From: Opitutia bacterium UBA957
GTDB taxonomy: Bacteria > Verrucomicrobiota > Verrucomicrobiia > Opitutales > UBA953
NCBI GenBank assembly: GCA_002293065.1
Contig: DBCN01000028.1
Span: forward strand, 1-19,780
DNA: 19,780 nt
Direction: 5' to 3'
Shown: piece after piece, positions 8,073 through 16,220 of the stretch
Position numbering within the stretch: position 1 is the stretch's first letter
Layout: each line of letters starts with the position of its first letter
Position numbers and translations under genes: made by a program
The notes under the pieces: model-generated
Seen by the model: only the letters and a program-made list of their open reading frames with translations
Told to the model about the DNA's origin: nothing
Databases searched by the model: none

Positions 8073-8924
8073 ATGCGTCTGCTTGCCCTGTTCTTGCTCA
8101 TCCCCGGCTTGCTCGCCGCCGAAGCGCCAGTCGCTCCGACCGCAGCGGAACTGAAGGTGATGACCTTCAACCTGCGCTATGCGAGCACGTCGATGCCACA
8201 TGCGTGGTCGGTGCGGCGGCCGGTGACGAAGGCCTGCCTCGAACTGACCGCACCTGACCTGATCGGCACCCAAGAGGGCGTGATGGCCCAGCTGGCTGAC
8301 TTGCGTGCCGACCTGCCCGCTTATGCGATGCTTGGCCAAGGTCGTGAAGGCGGAGAGAAGGGCGAGTTCATGGCCATCTTCTACCGTCGCGAGCGCTTCG
8401 AGCTGCTCGAAACCCGTGACTTCTGGCTGTCCGAAACCCCCGAAGTGGTCGGCTCCAAGTCTTGGAACAGCTCCCTGCCCCGCATGGCCACATGGGCGCG
8501 CTTCCGGGACAAGGCTTCGGGGAAGGTCTTCGTCTTCGTGAACACGCACTTCGACCACATGTCCGAAGTGGCCCGCGCCCAATCGGCCAAACTCATCCGT
8601 ACGCGCCTGGCCGACCTCAAGCCGGCCGACCCCATCCTACTCGCCGGAGACTTCAACGCGGTGGCCAAGGCCAGCGCCGTGTACACGACCTTGACCGGCG
8701 ACGGTTTTCTCGTGGACCTCTTCCGGGCCGCGCCCGACCGCAAGGGCGAAGAGGTCAGCACCTTCCATGGTTATCGAAACGCCAGCCGCGACGGCATCCA
8801 TATCGATTGGCTGCTCGGACGCGGGGGCTGGAAAGCCAAGGCGGCCGAAGTCGTCACGTTTGAGGTCAAGGGACAGTTCCCCAGCGACCACTTCCCGGTG
8901 ATGGTCAAGGTCGGCCTTGAATAG
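8073..8924 (+). CDS. Secreted endonuclease/exonuclease/phosphatase-family hydrolase
   Basis: A 283-residue exported enzyme of the metal-dependent phosphoesterase fold shared by DNase I, exonuclease III and sphingomyelinases. Residues 1-17 form a Sec signal peptide. The active-site set is complete: N33 in TFNLRY, E68 in TQEG, H159 in NTHFDH, D193 and N195 in AGDFNA, D245 in HIDW, and D272-H273 in SDHFP. It should hydrolyse a phosphodiester or phosphomonoester outside the cytoplasm; nucleic acid, phospholipid and phosphorylated sugar are all possible. I chose the ATG at 8073 because it begins the signal peptide; the longer in-frame reading from 8031 overlaps the terminator. It is 56 bp before the first sulfatase with no terminator between, so it may be the first gene of that operon. 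Confidence 0.87.
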   Translation: MRLLALFLLIPGLLAAEAPVAPTAAELKVMTFNLRYASTSMPHAWSVRRPVTKACLELTAPDLIGTQEGVMAQLADLRADLPAYAMLGQGREGGEKGEFMAIFYRRERFELLETRDFWLSETPEVVGSKSWNSSLPRMATWARFRDKASGKVFVFVNTHFDHMSEVARAQSAKLIRTRLADLKPADPILLAGDFNAVAKASAVYTTLTGDGFLVDLFRAAPDRKGEEVSTFHGYRNASRDGIHIDWLLGRGGWKAKAAEVVTFEVKGQFPSDHFPVMVKVGLE

Positions 8925-8980
8925 GCCCGGCGGCCAGCAGTCAGCCTTGCGATAGGTCGGGATTGGCCCAACCTCACGCC

Positions 8981-10534
8981 ATGCGACCCCTGCTGGCATG
9001 GCTCTTGACCGCGTGCGCCGCCTTGGCCGCCACGGAAGCCAAGCGGCCCAACATCCTTTTCTTCATCATGGACGATTGGGGCAACGGACACGCCGGCGCC
9101 TATGGTTGCTCTTGGGTCAAGACTCCCCACTTCGATCGCGTGGCCCGCGAAGGCCTGCTCTTCACGAACGCCTTCACGCCGACCGCGAAGTGCGCCCCCT
9201 CGCGCTCGACGATCATGACGGGGCGCTACCCTTGGCAGCTGGGGGCCGGCGCCAACCATCAGTGCATCTTCCCATCGGAGTACGGCATCTTCCCTGAGGC
9301 CCTCACGAGCGGTGGTTACTTCTACGCCTCGACCGGTAAAGTGTGGGGACCAGGCAGCATGCTCGACGCCCAAGGCAAACGCCGACCCTACGCCGGCAAG
9401 GTCTACACCCAAGCGAAGGCCCAGCCCGCCACCACGGGCATGACGAACAATGACTACGCCGGAAACTTCACCGCCTTCCTCCAAGACACCCGCGCCGACC
9501 AGCCTTGGTTCTTCTGGGCCGGCCCGATTGAACCACACCGCGAATACGAAGCCGGCACCGGCGCCCGCCTCGGTGGCAAGAAAACGTCGGACATCGATCG
9601 CGTGCCGGGGTATTGGCCGGACAACGAGACAGTGCGGAACGACCTCCTCGATTACGCCCTCGAGGTCGAACACGCCGACCGTCATCTGGGGCGGATGCTG
9701 GCCGAACTCGAACGCCGTGGGGAGCTCGACAACACCTTGGTCATCGTCACGAGCGACAACGGCATGCCCTTCCCGCGCGTCAAAGGCCACACCTACGAAA
9801 ACGCCAACCACCTCCCGCTGGCGATCCGCTGGCCGCGCGGCATCCGCGAGCCCGGGCGCAAGGTGGAGGCTTATGTGAGCTTCATCGACCTCGCCCCGAC
9901 CTTCCTCCAAGCCGCCGGCCTCGACTGGTCGAAGACGACGCTCGCGCCGACGCCCGGCCGGAGCCTCTTCGATGCCTTCGCCAATACCCCCGACCTCGCC
10001 AAGAGCCGGGACCACGTGCTGATCGGCCGCGAGCGCAATGACTTCGGACGACCCAACGACGAGGGCTATCCCGTCCGGGGCATCATCAAGGACGGCTTCC
10101 TCTTCCTCGAGAATGCGGAGCCTTCCCGCTGGCCGTGCGCCAACCCGGAGACGGGTTACCTCGACACGGACGCCAGCCCCACGAAGTCCTACATCCTCCA
10201 AGCCCGCCGGGACAAAGGGAATGATCCGTTCTGGAACCTGTGCTTCGGCAAGCGCCCCGCCCAGGAACTCTACGACCTGAAGGCCGACCCCGACTGCCTG
10301 CGCAATCTCCACGGGACCGACAACGCGAGCCCCGCCGAAAAACTCCGTACGCAGATGTGGACCGAACTCAAGGCCCTCGGCGACCTCCGCGCAGTCGGGC
10401 GCGGCGCCGAATACGAAGCCCACCCGTCGGCCGACGTCCAACGGCGCGGCTTCTACGAACGTCATCTCCGCGGCGAAAAGCTCAACGCCAACTGGGTCAC
10501 GCCGACCGACTTCGAGAAAGCCCCTCTAAAATAA
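8981..10534 (+). CDS. Secreted S1-type sulfatase (first of three)
   Basis: A 517-residue exported arylsulfatase-superfamily enzyme that should remove sulfate esters or N-sulfate from a sugar. Residues 1-18 form a signal peptide. D31-D32 (MDDWG) bind calcium; C71-A-P-S-R75 is the motif whose Cys is oxidised to formylglycine; D259-N260 (SDNG) and the K268-G-H270 segment complete the metal/sulfate site. The C-terminus carries the family segment QELYDLKADP. The overall pattern recalls heparan N-sulfatase-like enzymes, but I would not assign a substrate. It shares a 13-residue stretch (AELERRGELDNTL) and a late ASPTK segment with the sulfatase at 11912, so the two are paralogues. The ATG at 8981 begins the signal peptide. 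The next gene starts 4 bp after its stop. A maturing enzyme must be encoded elsewhere. Confidence 0.93.
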   Translation: MRPLLAWLLTACAALAATEAKRPNILFFIMDDWGNGHAGAYGCSWVKTPHFDRVAREGLLFTNAFTPTAKCAPSRSTIMTGRYPWQLGAGANHQCIFPSEYGIFPEALTSGGYFYASTGKVWGPGSMLDAQGKRRPYAGKVYTQAKAQPATTGMTNNDYAGNFTAFLQDTRADQPWFFWAGPIEPHREYEAGTGARLGGKKTSDIDRVPGYWPDNETVRNDLLDYALEVEHADRHLGRMLAELERRGELDNTLVIVTSDNGMPFPRVKGHTYENANHLPLAIRWPRGIREPGRKVEAYVSFIDLAPTFLQAAGLDWSKTTLAPTPGRSLFDAFANTPDLAKSRDHVLIGRERNDFGRPNDEGYPVRGIIKDGFLFLENAEPSRWPCANPETGYLDTDASPTKSYILQARRDKGNDPFWNLCFGKRPAQELYDLKADPDCLRNLHGTDNASPAEKLRTQMWTELKALGDLRAVGRGAEYEAHPSADVQRRGFYERHLRGEKLNANWVTPTDFEKAPLK

Positions 10535-10538
10535 CCCG

Positions 10539-11915
10539 ATGCGCACCCTTACCTTCCTGCTGACCGTATTCGCCGCTTCGATCTTCGCCCAAGGCCAGCC
10601 TAACGTCCTACTGATTATGGCGGATGACCTGCGTGACTTCGGCGGAGCGTTCACAAAGGAGGTGGTCAAGACGCCGAACCTTGACCGTCTACGCGCCCGC
10701 GGCACGACTTTCGAGCGGGCTTACGTACAATACCCCGTCTGCAACCCTAGCCGCAGCAGCCTGTTGACCGGACTGCGGGCCGAGCAGACAGGCATCGTGG
10801 GCAATGACAAACCCTTGAGACAAAAGTTGCCGGACATCGTCACGCTTCCGCAGCTCTGCAAGGAAGCCGGATGGCAGTCACACGCCTTCGGGAAAATCTA
10901 TCACCTCGGTGGGGGCAACGACGTGGAAGCGCGGCAACGCTGGGTGGATGCCGGCCGTTCTTGGCATACGGCACAGGACTTTGACGCCACCAAGGTGGGA
11001 CGCCGGATGCTCACGGGGCGGGACTTAACGAGCGGAGCGCTGAAATGGTGCGTATGGGGGGCCGCCGATGGTACGGATGATGATCAGCCCGATGGCCAGA
11101 TTGCTGCCGCCACCGTGGCGAAGATTCAAGAGCTCGGCGACAAGCCTTGGTTCATCGGCTGTGGTTTCATGAAGCCGCACGACCCCTTCATCGCGCCCAA
11201 GAAATATTTTGACCTCTATCCCATCGACACACTGAAGCCATGGCGCGACCCGACCGACACCACGCCGGTGCGCAAAGATAGCGTAGGCTTTGGGGACTAC
11301 GGCAAAGCCTTCGGCAAGTTCACCCCGCAGGAGTGGCGGGAGCTCTTCCGAGCCTACTGTGCAGCGACGAGCTACATGGACGCGCAACTGGGCCGCGTCC
11401 TCGACGCCCTCGACAAACAAGGGCTCTGGGACAAGACCATCGTGATCTTCGTCGGCGACCACGGCTACCACACCGGCGAGCGACAGTGGTGGAACAAGAA
11501 CACCCTCTTCGAACGAAGCTGCCGGGCACCACTCATCATTGCTGCACCCTGGATGAAGGGCGGGCAGACAACGCGATCCTTGGCCGAGTTCACGGACCTT
11601 TACCCCACCGTCGCCGACTTCTGTAGCCTAAAGCTACCACACGTCACCGCCGGCTCCAGCTTACGCCCCGTCCTGGCCAACCCCTCTGCCTCGATCAAGG
11701 AGGCCGCTTTCACCCTCGTCACGCGCGGCCCCAAGCTTCACGGCCAATCCATTCGTACGGCCCGGTGGCGCTTCACCCTCTGGAGCGACGGTCAGTCTGA
11801 ACTGTATGACCATGACCAGGACCCCGAAGAGTTGCACAACGTAGCCGACCGACACGGACCAGTCGTCCAAGACCTGACGGCTCGCATTAAATCCCTACCT
11901 AAGCTCACGCCATGA
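10539..11915 (+). CDS. Secreted iduronate-2-sulfatase-like sulfatase (second of three)
   Basis: A 458-residue exported S1 sulfatase most like the iduronate-2-sulfatase/choline-sulfatase branch, judging by PNVLLIMADDLRD, the CNPSRSSLLTG block, the GCGFMKPHDPF segment and GDHGYHTGE. Residues 1-18 form the signal peptide; D29-D30 bind metal, C68-N-P-S-R72 holds the formylglycine Cys, and D307-H308 is the second metal-site segment. It is clearly a different subfamily from its two neighbours. By eye it uses more TTG, CTA and AGA codons and is less GC-rich than the flanking genes, a possible sign of separate origin. It starts 4 bp after the previous stop and its own TGA overlaps the next ATG (ATGA at 11912), so translation of the three sulfatases is probably coupled. 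Iduronate specificity itself is not shown. Confidence 0.93.
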   Translation: MRTLTFLLTVFAASIFAQGQPNVLLIMADDLRDFGGAFTKEVVKTPNLDRLRARGTTFERAYVQYPVCNPSRSSLLTGLRAEQTGIVGNDKPLRQKLPDIVTLPQLCKEAGWQSHAFGKIYHLGGGNDVEARQRWVDAGRSWHTAQDFDATKVGRRMLTGRDLTSGALKWCVWGAADGTDDDQPDGQIAAATVAKIQELGDKPWFIGCGFMKPHDPFIAPKKYFDLYPIDTLKPWRDPTDTTPVRKDSVGFGDYGKAFGKFTPQEWRELFRAYCAATSYMDAQLGRVLDALDKQGLWDKTIVIFVGDHGYHTGERQWWNKNTLFERSCRAPLIIAAPWMKGGQTTRSLAEFTDLYPTVADFCSLKLPHVTAGSSLRPVLANPSASIKEAAFTLVTRGPKLHGQSIRTARWRFTLWSDGQSELYDHDQDPEELHNVADRHGPVVQDLTARIKSLPKLTP

Positions 11916-13507
11916 AGCTCGTTTTAACACTCCTTTCCGCACTGACCTTGGCTACCGCCGCTTTCGCCGCCGAGGTGAAGCGTCCCAACATCGTCTTCTG
12001 CTTCGCCGACGACTGGGGCCGCTACGCCGGCGCCTACGCGCAGGTCGACGGTCGCCCCAGCATCAACGACGTCGTGCGCACGCCGAACATCGACCGCATC
12101 GCCCGCGAAGGCGTGCTCTTCCGCAACGCCTTCGTCACGTCCCCCAGCTGCACGCCCTGCCGCAGCTCGCTGCTTTCCGGTCAGTACTTCTTCCGCACCC
12201 ACCTCGGCGCGATCCTCAACGGCGCGAAGTGGGATAGCTCGATCCCGACCTTCCCGCTCCTCCTGCGCGACGCGGGCTACCACATCGGCAAGAGCCATAA
12301 AGTCTGGAGCCCGGGTGCGCCGGCCGACGCGCCTTACGGCGGACAAAAGCATGCCTATGAAAAAGCCGGCCGACGCTACAACAACTTCTCCGAGAACGCC
12401 ACCGAGCGCGTGAAGACCGGCGTGAGTTTCGCCGACGCCAAGGCCGAGCTCCTCGCCGAGGTTCGCGGTAATTTCCAGGCCTTCCTCGGCGACCGCAAGG
12501 ACGCTCAGCCCTTCTGTTACTGGTTCGGGCCGACGCTCACCCACCGCACCTTCGAGAAGCACAGCGGCGCGAACCTCTGGGGCATTCGGCCTGATGACCT
12601 GAAGGGCAAGCTCCCGCCCTTCCTGCCCGATGTCCCTGAAGTGCGGGCTGATATCGCCGACTACCTCGGTGAATGCCAAGCCTGGGACGCGGGCATCGGC
12701 GTGCTCATCGCCGAACTGGAACGTCGCGGCGAACTGGACAACACGCTCTTCGTCATCAGCGGCGACCACGGCATGCCCGGGGTCCCCATGGGCAAATGCA
12801 ACCTCGTCGACCATGGCACCAACGTGGGCCTCATCGTGCGTGGTCCCACGATCCCGGGTCGACGGGTCGTCGACGACTTCGTCAACCTGATGGATCTGGC
12901 GCCGACGTTCCTCGATTTCGGACGCGTGCCCCGACCCGACGTGATGACCGGGAAGAGCCTGCTGCCCGTCCTGCGCGCCGATGGCAGTGGGCAAATCGAT
13001 CCAACGCGCACGTGGGTGATCACCGGACGCGAACGCCACGTGGCCGGGGCCCGCGAGGACAACTTGCCTTACCCACACCGCGCCCTGCGCACGAAGGAGT
13101 TCCTCTACATCCGTAATTTCGCCCCCGAGCGCTGGCCGCTGGGCACCCCGAAATTCACCACGCGGGCCGACCTGCCGGCCTTCGAGAAACTGGAACAGGC
13201 GACCTATACGGCGTTCGCCGACATGGATGCCAGCCCGACCAAGGCCTGGGTCATCCATCATTTCGACGACCCGCAATATAAGTGGGTCTATGATCTGGCC
13301 TTCGGGAAGCGCCCAAGCGAAGAGCTCTACGACCTCGCCAAGGACCCTTACCAAATCAAGAACGTCGCCGCCGACCCGGCTTATGCCGAGCCCCTCCGCA
13401 AGCTCGGCGCGCAACTGCTCGCCACGCTCAAGGAAGTCGCCGACCCGCGGATCGGATCCGAGCCGGTCAAATTCGAGCGGCCGCCCTTCACGCAAGCAGG
13501 CAAGTAA
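11912..13507 (+). CDS. Secreted S1-type sulfatase with a CTPCR active-site motif (third of three)
   Basis: A 531-residue exported sulfatase. Residues 1-20 form the signal peptide; D33-D34 (ADDWG) and D285-H286 (SGDHG) are metal-site segments. The modification motif is C80-T-P-C83-R84, which keeps the essential C-x-P-x-R core but has Cys where Ser is most common. It is a paralogue of the sulfatase at 8981 (shared AELERRGELDNTL, KVW-x-PG, ASPTK and FGKRP-x-EELYDL segments) and resembles heparan N-sulfatase-like enzymes in layout. Its ATG overlaps the TGA of the iduronate-2-sulfatase-like gene by 4 bases. It is the last gene of the sulfatase set; 77 bp without a clear terminator separate it from the peptidase gene. 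The substrate is unknown. Confidence 0.93.
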   Translation: MKLVLTLLSALTLATAAFAAEVKRPNIVFCFADDWGRYAGAYAQVDGRPSINDVVRTPNIDRIAREGVLFRNAFVTSPSCTPCRSSLLSGQYFFRTHLGAILNGAKWDSSIPTFPLLLRDAGYHIGKSHKVWSPGAPADAPYGGQKHAYEKAGRRYNNFSENATERVKTGVSFADAKAELLAEVRGNFQAFLGDRKDAQPFCYWFGPTLTHRTFEKHSGANLWGIRPDDLKGKLPPFLPDVPEVRADIADYLGECQAWDAGIGVLIAELERRGELDNTLFVISGDHGMPGVPMGKCNLVDHGTNVGLIVRGPTIPGRRVVDDFVNLMDLAPTFLDFGRVPRPDVMTGKSLLPVLRADGSGQIDPTRTWVITGRERHVAGAREDNLPYPHRALRTKEFLYIRNFAPERWPLGTPKFTTRADLPAFEKLEQATYTAFADMDASPTKAWVIHHFDDPQYKWVYDLAFGKRPSEELYDLAKDPYQIKNVAADPAYAEPLRKLGAQLLATLKEVADPRIGSEPVKFERPPFTQAGK

Positions 13508-13584
13508 GGCGGGGCAGTTGATTTGACCGAAAAAGGCCACGACCTCCGCTTGTGTTTTGGCGGGGGGTGGCTTTACCCTGCGAC

Positions 13585-14664
13585 ATGTCCAAGAAATCCC
13601 GCGCCATCACCGATTACCCGCCTTTCCTGAAGGACCTCCTCATCGCGAAGTCCCCGACGGGCCATGAATTCGCCGCCCAAGCGGTCATCGACGCATACGT
13701 CGAAAAGTCGGCCGACACCTACGCCAAGGATGCCATCGGCAACCGCATCGCGACGCTCAAGGGCAACGGCGGCCCGACGCTGATGTTCGCCGGCCACATC
13801 GACGAAATCGGCCTCATCGTCTCACACGTCGACGACAAGGGTTACCTCTACTTCGAATTCCTCGGCGGCCACGACCAGATCATCCCGTCCGGCCGCCGCC
13901 TGCACATCCTGACCCGCAACGGCCCCGTGCTCGGCATCACCGGCAAGCGCGCCGTCCACCTGCTCTCGCCGGAGGACCGCAAGCGCGTCCCCGAACGGCA
14001 TGACATGTGGATCGACATCGGCGTGAACAACCGCGCCGACGCCCTCACCATCGTGCGCATCGGCGACCCCGCCGTCTACGCCGACGGCCCCGAGATGCTG
14101 CGTGGCAGCATCGGCGTAGCCCGCGCCTTCGACGACAAGGCCGGCGCCTATGTCTGCATGGAAGCCTTCCGCCGCCTGGCCAAGGACAAGTCCCTCGCCG
14201 CGACGGTCGCATCCGTCGCCACCACGCAGGAAGAAATCGGCGTGCGCGGCGCGCAGGTCGCCGCCCAGTCCGTCAACCCCGACGTCGGTATCGCCGTCGA
14301 CGTGGGCCATGCGACGGATCACCCGGATGCCGATAACCGCAAGTTCGGTCGCTTCAGCCTTTCCGGCGGCCCGATCATCGGCCGCGGTCCGAACATCAAC
14401 CCGATCGTCTTCGACCACATGGTCGAGGCGGCGGAAGAAGCCGGTATCCCTTACCAGGTCCAAGCCGAACCCCGCCCCACGGGGACCGACGCCCGCGCCA
14501 TGCAGATGGCCAACGCCGGCGTCGCCTGCGGCCTGCTCTCGATCCCCCTCCGCTACATGCACACGCCCGGCGAAGTCGTCGACCTCGCGGTCGTCGAGCA
14601 GTCCGTCGAGCTCCTCGTCACCTTCGCGCGCCGCGTGAAGAAGAAGCAGAGCTATAGTTGGTAA
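13585..14664 (+). CDS. M42-family metalloaminopeptidase
   Basis: A 359-residue cytoplasmic dinuclear metallopeptidase of the M42 family (tetrahedral aminopeptidase, FrvX/YpdE group; some are labelled endoglucanase M by historical error). No signal peptide is present. The conserved set is complete: H71 and D73 in AGHIDEIG, D183/D184 in AFDDKAGA (bridging ligand), E216-E217 in TTQEEIG (catalytic base and ligand), D239 in VDVGHATDHPD, and H326 in YMHTP. It trims N-terminal residues from short peptides, usually as a large oligomer. The length fits the family. I chose the ATG at 13585 because MSKKSR begins the family fold; a longer in-frame reading from 13552 has no support. It follows the sulfatases by 77 bp but is probably a housekeeping gene. 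Confidence 0.92.
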   Translation: MSKKSRAITDYPPFLKDLLIAKSPTGHEFAAQAVIDAYVEKSADTYAKDAIGNRIATLKGNGGPTLMFAGHIDEIGLIVSHVDDKGYLYFEFLGGHDQIIPSGRRLHILTRNGPVLGITGKRAVHLLSPEDRKRVPERHDMWIDIGVNNRADALTIVRIGDPAVYADGPEMLRGSIGVARAFDDKAGAYVCMEAFRRLAKDKSLAATVASVATTQEEIGVRGAQVAAQSVNPDVGIAVDVGHATDHPDADNRKFGRFSLSGGPIIGRGPNINPIVFDHMVEAAEEAGIPYQVQAEPRPTGTDARAMQMANAGVACGLLSIPLRYMHTPGEVVDLAVVEQSVELLVTFARRVKKKQSYSW

Positions 14665-14672
14665 TGGGTAAT

Positions 14673-14697
14673 GGGGGATAGGGGATAGGGGATGGGG
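14673..14697 (+). other. G-quadruplex motif between peptidase and photolyase genes
   Basis: Four G-runs (five, four, four and four G) separated by ATA, ATA and AT give a near-ideal quadruplex motif 9 bp past the peptidase stop. The 12 bases GGGGGATAGGGG at 14673-14684 have an exact inverted partner at 14756-14767, so the region could instead form a long hairpin. The tract resembles the minus strand of the leader at 7-37. Confidence 0.6.
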
Positions 14698-14755
14698 CAG
14701 AAACCTCTCAGGTGCCTTGCAATTGGTCTTTTCTAGGGCTGATTGCAGTGTCCTT

Positions 14756-14767
14756 CCCCTATCCCCC
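14756..14767. repeat. Inverted partner of the G-rich tract, directly upstream of the photolyase gene
   Basis: CCCCTATCCCCC is the exact reverse complement of 14673-14684, with 71 bases between the arms. A further C-run follows at 14770-14773, eight bases before the photolyase ATG. The intervening 14698-14755 shows no clear promoter or terminator. The pair may form a hairpin spanning the gap, or the two may be copies of a dispersed intergenic repeat. Confidence 0.6.
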
Positions 14768-14781
14768 TTCCCCTTTGAACC

Positions 14782-16212
14782 ATGCCCACCCCCGCCATCG
14801 TCTGGTTCCGCTTGGACCTCCGCCTCGCCGATAACCCGGCCCTACAAGCGGCGGTGAAGCATGGCGGCGCGGTGATTCCGGTCTTCATCCATGACCCGGA
14901 AGCCGAGGGCTCTTGGCAACCCGGCGGCGCTTCGAATTGGTGGCTGCACTTCGCGCTGGAAGACCTCGCGGAACAATTGGCCAAGGCCGGGAGCCCGCTG
15001 ATTATCCGCAACGGTCACAGCCTCACGGAACTCAAGAAACTGGTCGAAGAAACGGGCGCCAGACTCGTCACCTGGAACCGTCGTCATGAGCCCCTGATCA
15101 TCGAACGCGACACGCAGGTCAAAACCTCGCTGCGCAATGGCGGACTCCAGGCGGAATCCTTCAACGGCAATCTTCTGCACGAACCTCACCTTGTGAAGAC
15201 GCTGGCCGGAAATCCCTTCCAAGTTTTCACGCCTTTCTGGAAGAACTGCCTCGCTAACCTGAAGTTCGGCGAGCCCCTCAAGGCCCCGAAGAAACTCCCG
15301 CCGTTCGATAAGCCTTTGAAGTCCGTCGCGATCGCCAAGCTCGACCTGCTACCGAAGATCAAATGGGACGGCGAGTTTCCCGCGGCGTGGGACCCGACGC
15401 GTAAAGGCGCGGAAAAGCGCCTACGCGACTTCGTGGCGGCTCCGGTCAAGGACTACCCGACCAATCGCGACATCCCTAAACTCGACGGCACGTCGCGCCT
15501 ATCACCTTACCTGCACTTCGGCCAGATTTCGCCACTTGAAATCGTCGACGCCGTGCGCACGGCCGGACACCTCGGGGTCAAGGGCGGCGATAAATACGTC
15601 GCTGAAGTCGGTTGGCGCGAATTCTCCCAGCACCTGATTCATCATTTTCCTGAAACCCCGGATCGCCCGCTCCGCCGGGAGTTCGAAAAATTCCCGTGGG
15701 CACCGAACAAGAAGCACCTGCGCGCTTGGCAGGTCGGTCGCACCGGCTACCCGATCGTCGATGCGGGGATGCGTCAACTCTGGGCGACCGGTTGGCAACA
15801 CAACCGGGTGCGCATGATTGCGGCTTCGGTGCTCGTGAAGCACCTCCTGCAACCCTGGCAGGCTGGAGCCAAGTGGTATTGGGACACCCTCGTCGATGCC
15901 GACCTCGGCGCGAACACCATGGGCTGGCAGTGGGCCGGTGGCTGTGGCGCCGATGCCGCGCCCTACTTCCGCGTCTTCAATCCCGTCCTGCAGGGCGAGA
16001 AGTTCGATCCCGACGGCGACTATGTGCGCCGCTGGGTCCCCGAACTCGCCCAGCTGCCGGCGGAATGGATTCACAAGCCTTGGGAAGCCCCGATGCACGT
16101 GCTCGCCGAAGCCGGCGTCAAACTCGGGAAAGATTATCCCGTCCCACTGGTCGGCCTAACCGAAGGCCGCGACCGCGCCTTGGCGGCCCTCAAAGGAATG
16201 CGGCCCGCGTGA
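14782..16212 (+). CDS. phrB: Deoxyribodipyrimidine (CPD) photolyase, class I
   Basis: A 476-residue flavoenzyme that splits cyclobutane pyrimidine dimers in DNA using blue light. The N-terminal antenna-binding domain opens with VWFRLDLRLADNPAL. The FAD-binding domain has GTSRLSPYLHFGQIS, a WREF block, TGYPIVDAGMRQL with the following GWQHNRVRM, and the DAAPYFRVFNP block. The electron-transfer Trp triad is present at W306, W359 and W382, the same positions as in the E. coli enzyme. This complete set favours a working photolyase over a cryptochrome. The length matches the family. The start at 14782 directly precedes the antenna domain and has C-runs in place of a Shine-Dalgarno. It is convergent with the minus-strand genes. 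Its presence suggests exposure to sunlight. Confidence 0.95.
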   Translation: MPTPAIVWFRLDLRLADNPALQAAVKHGGAVIPVFIHDPEAEGSWQPGGASNWWLHFALEDLAEQLAKAGSPLIIRNGHSLTELKKLVEETGARLVTWNRRHEPLIIERDTQVKTSLRNGGLQAESFNGNLLHEPHLVKTLAGNPFQVFTPFWKNCLANLKFGEPLKAPKKLPPFDKPLKSVAIAKLDLLPKIKWDGEFPAAWDPTRKGAEKRLRDFVAAPVKDYPTNRDIPKLDGTSRLSPYLHFGQISPLEIVDAVRTAGHLGVKGGDKYVAEVGWREFSQHLIHHFPETPDRPLRREFEKFPWAPNKKHLRAWQVGRTGYPIVDAGMRQLWATGWQHNRVRMIAASVLVKHLLQPWQAGAKWYWDTLVDADLGANTMGWQWAGGCGADAAPYFRVFNPVLQGEKFDPDGDYVRRWVPELAQLPAEWIHKPWEAPMHVLAEAGVKLGKDYPVPLVGLTEGRDRALAALKGMRPA

Positions 16213-16220
16213 AGTAGGTT

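Noticed and set aside
8771..10465. 564-codon minus-strand open frame opposite the first sulfatase
   Set aside because: Antisense shadow without recognisable domains; the plus-strand sulfatase has all active-site motifs.
11924..13540. 538-codon minus-strand open frame opposite the third sulfatase
   Set aside because: Antisense shadow in GC-rich DNA; no motif and no plausible start context.
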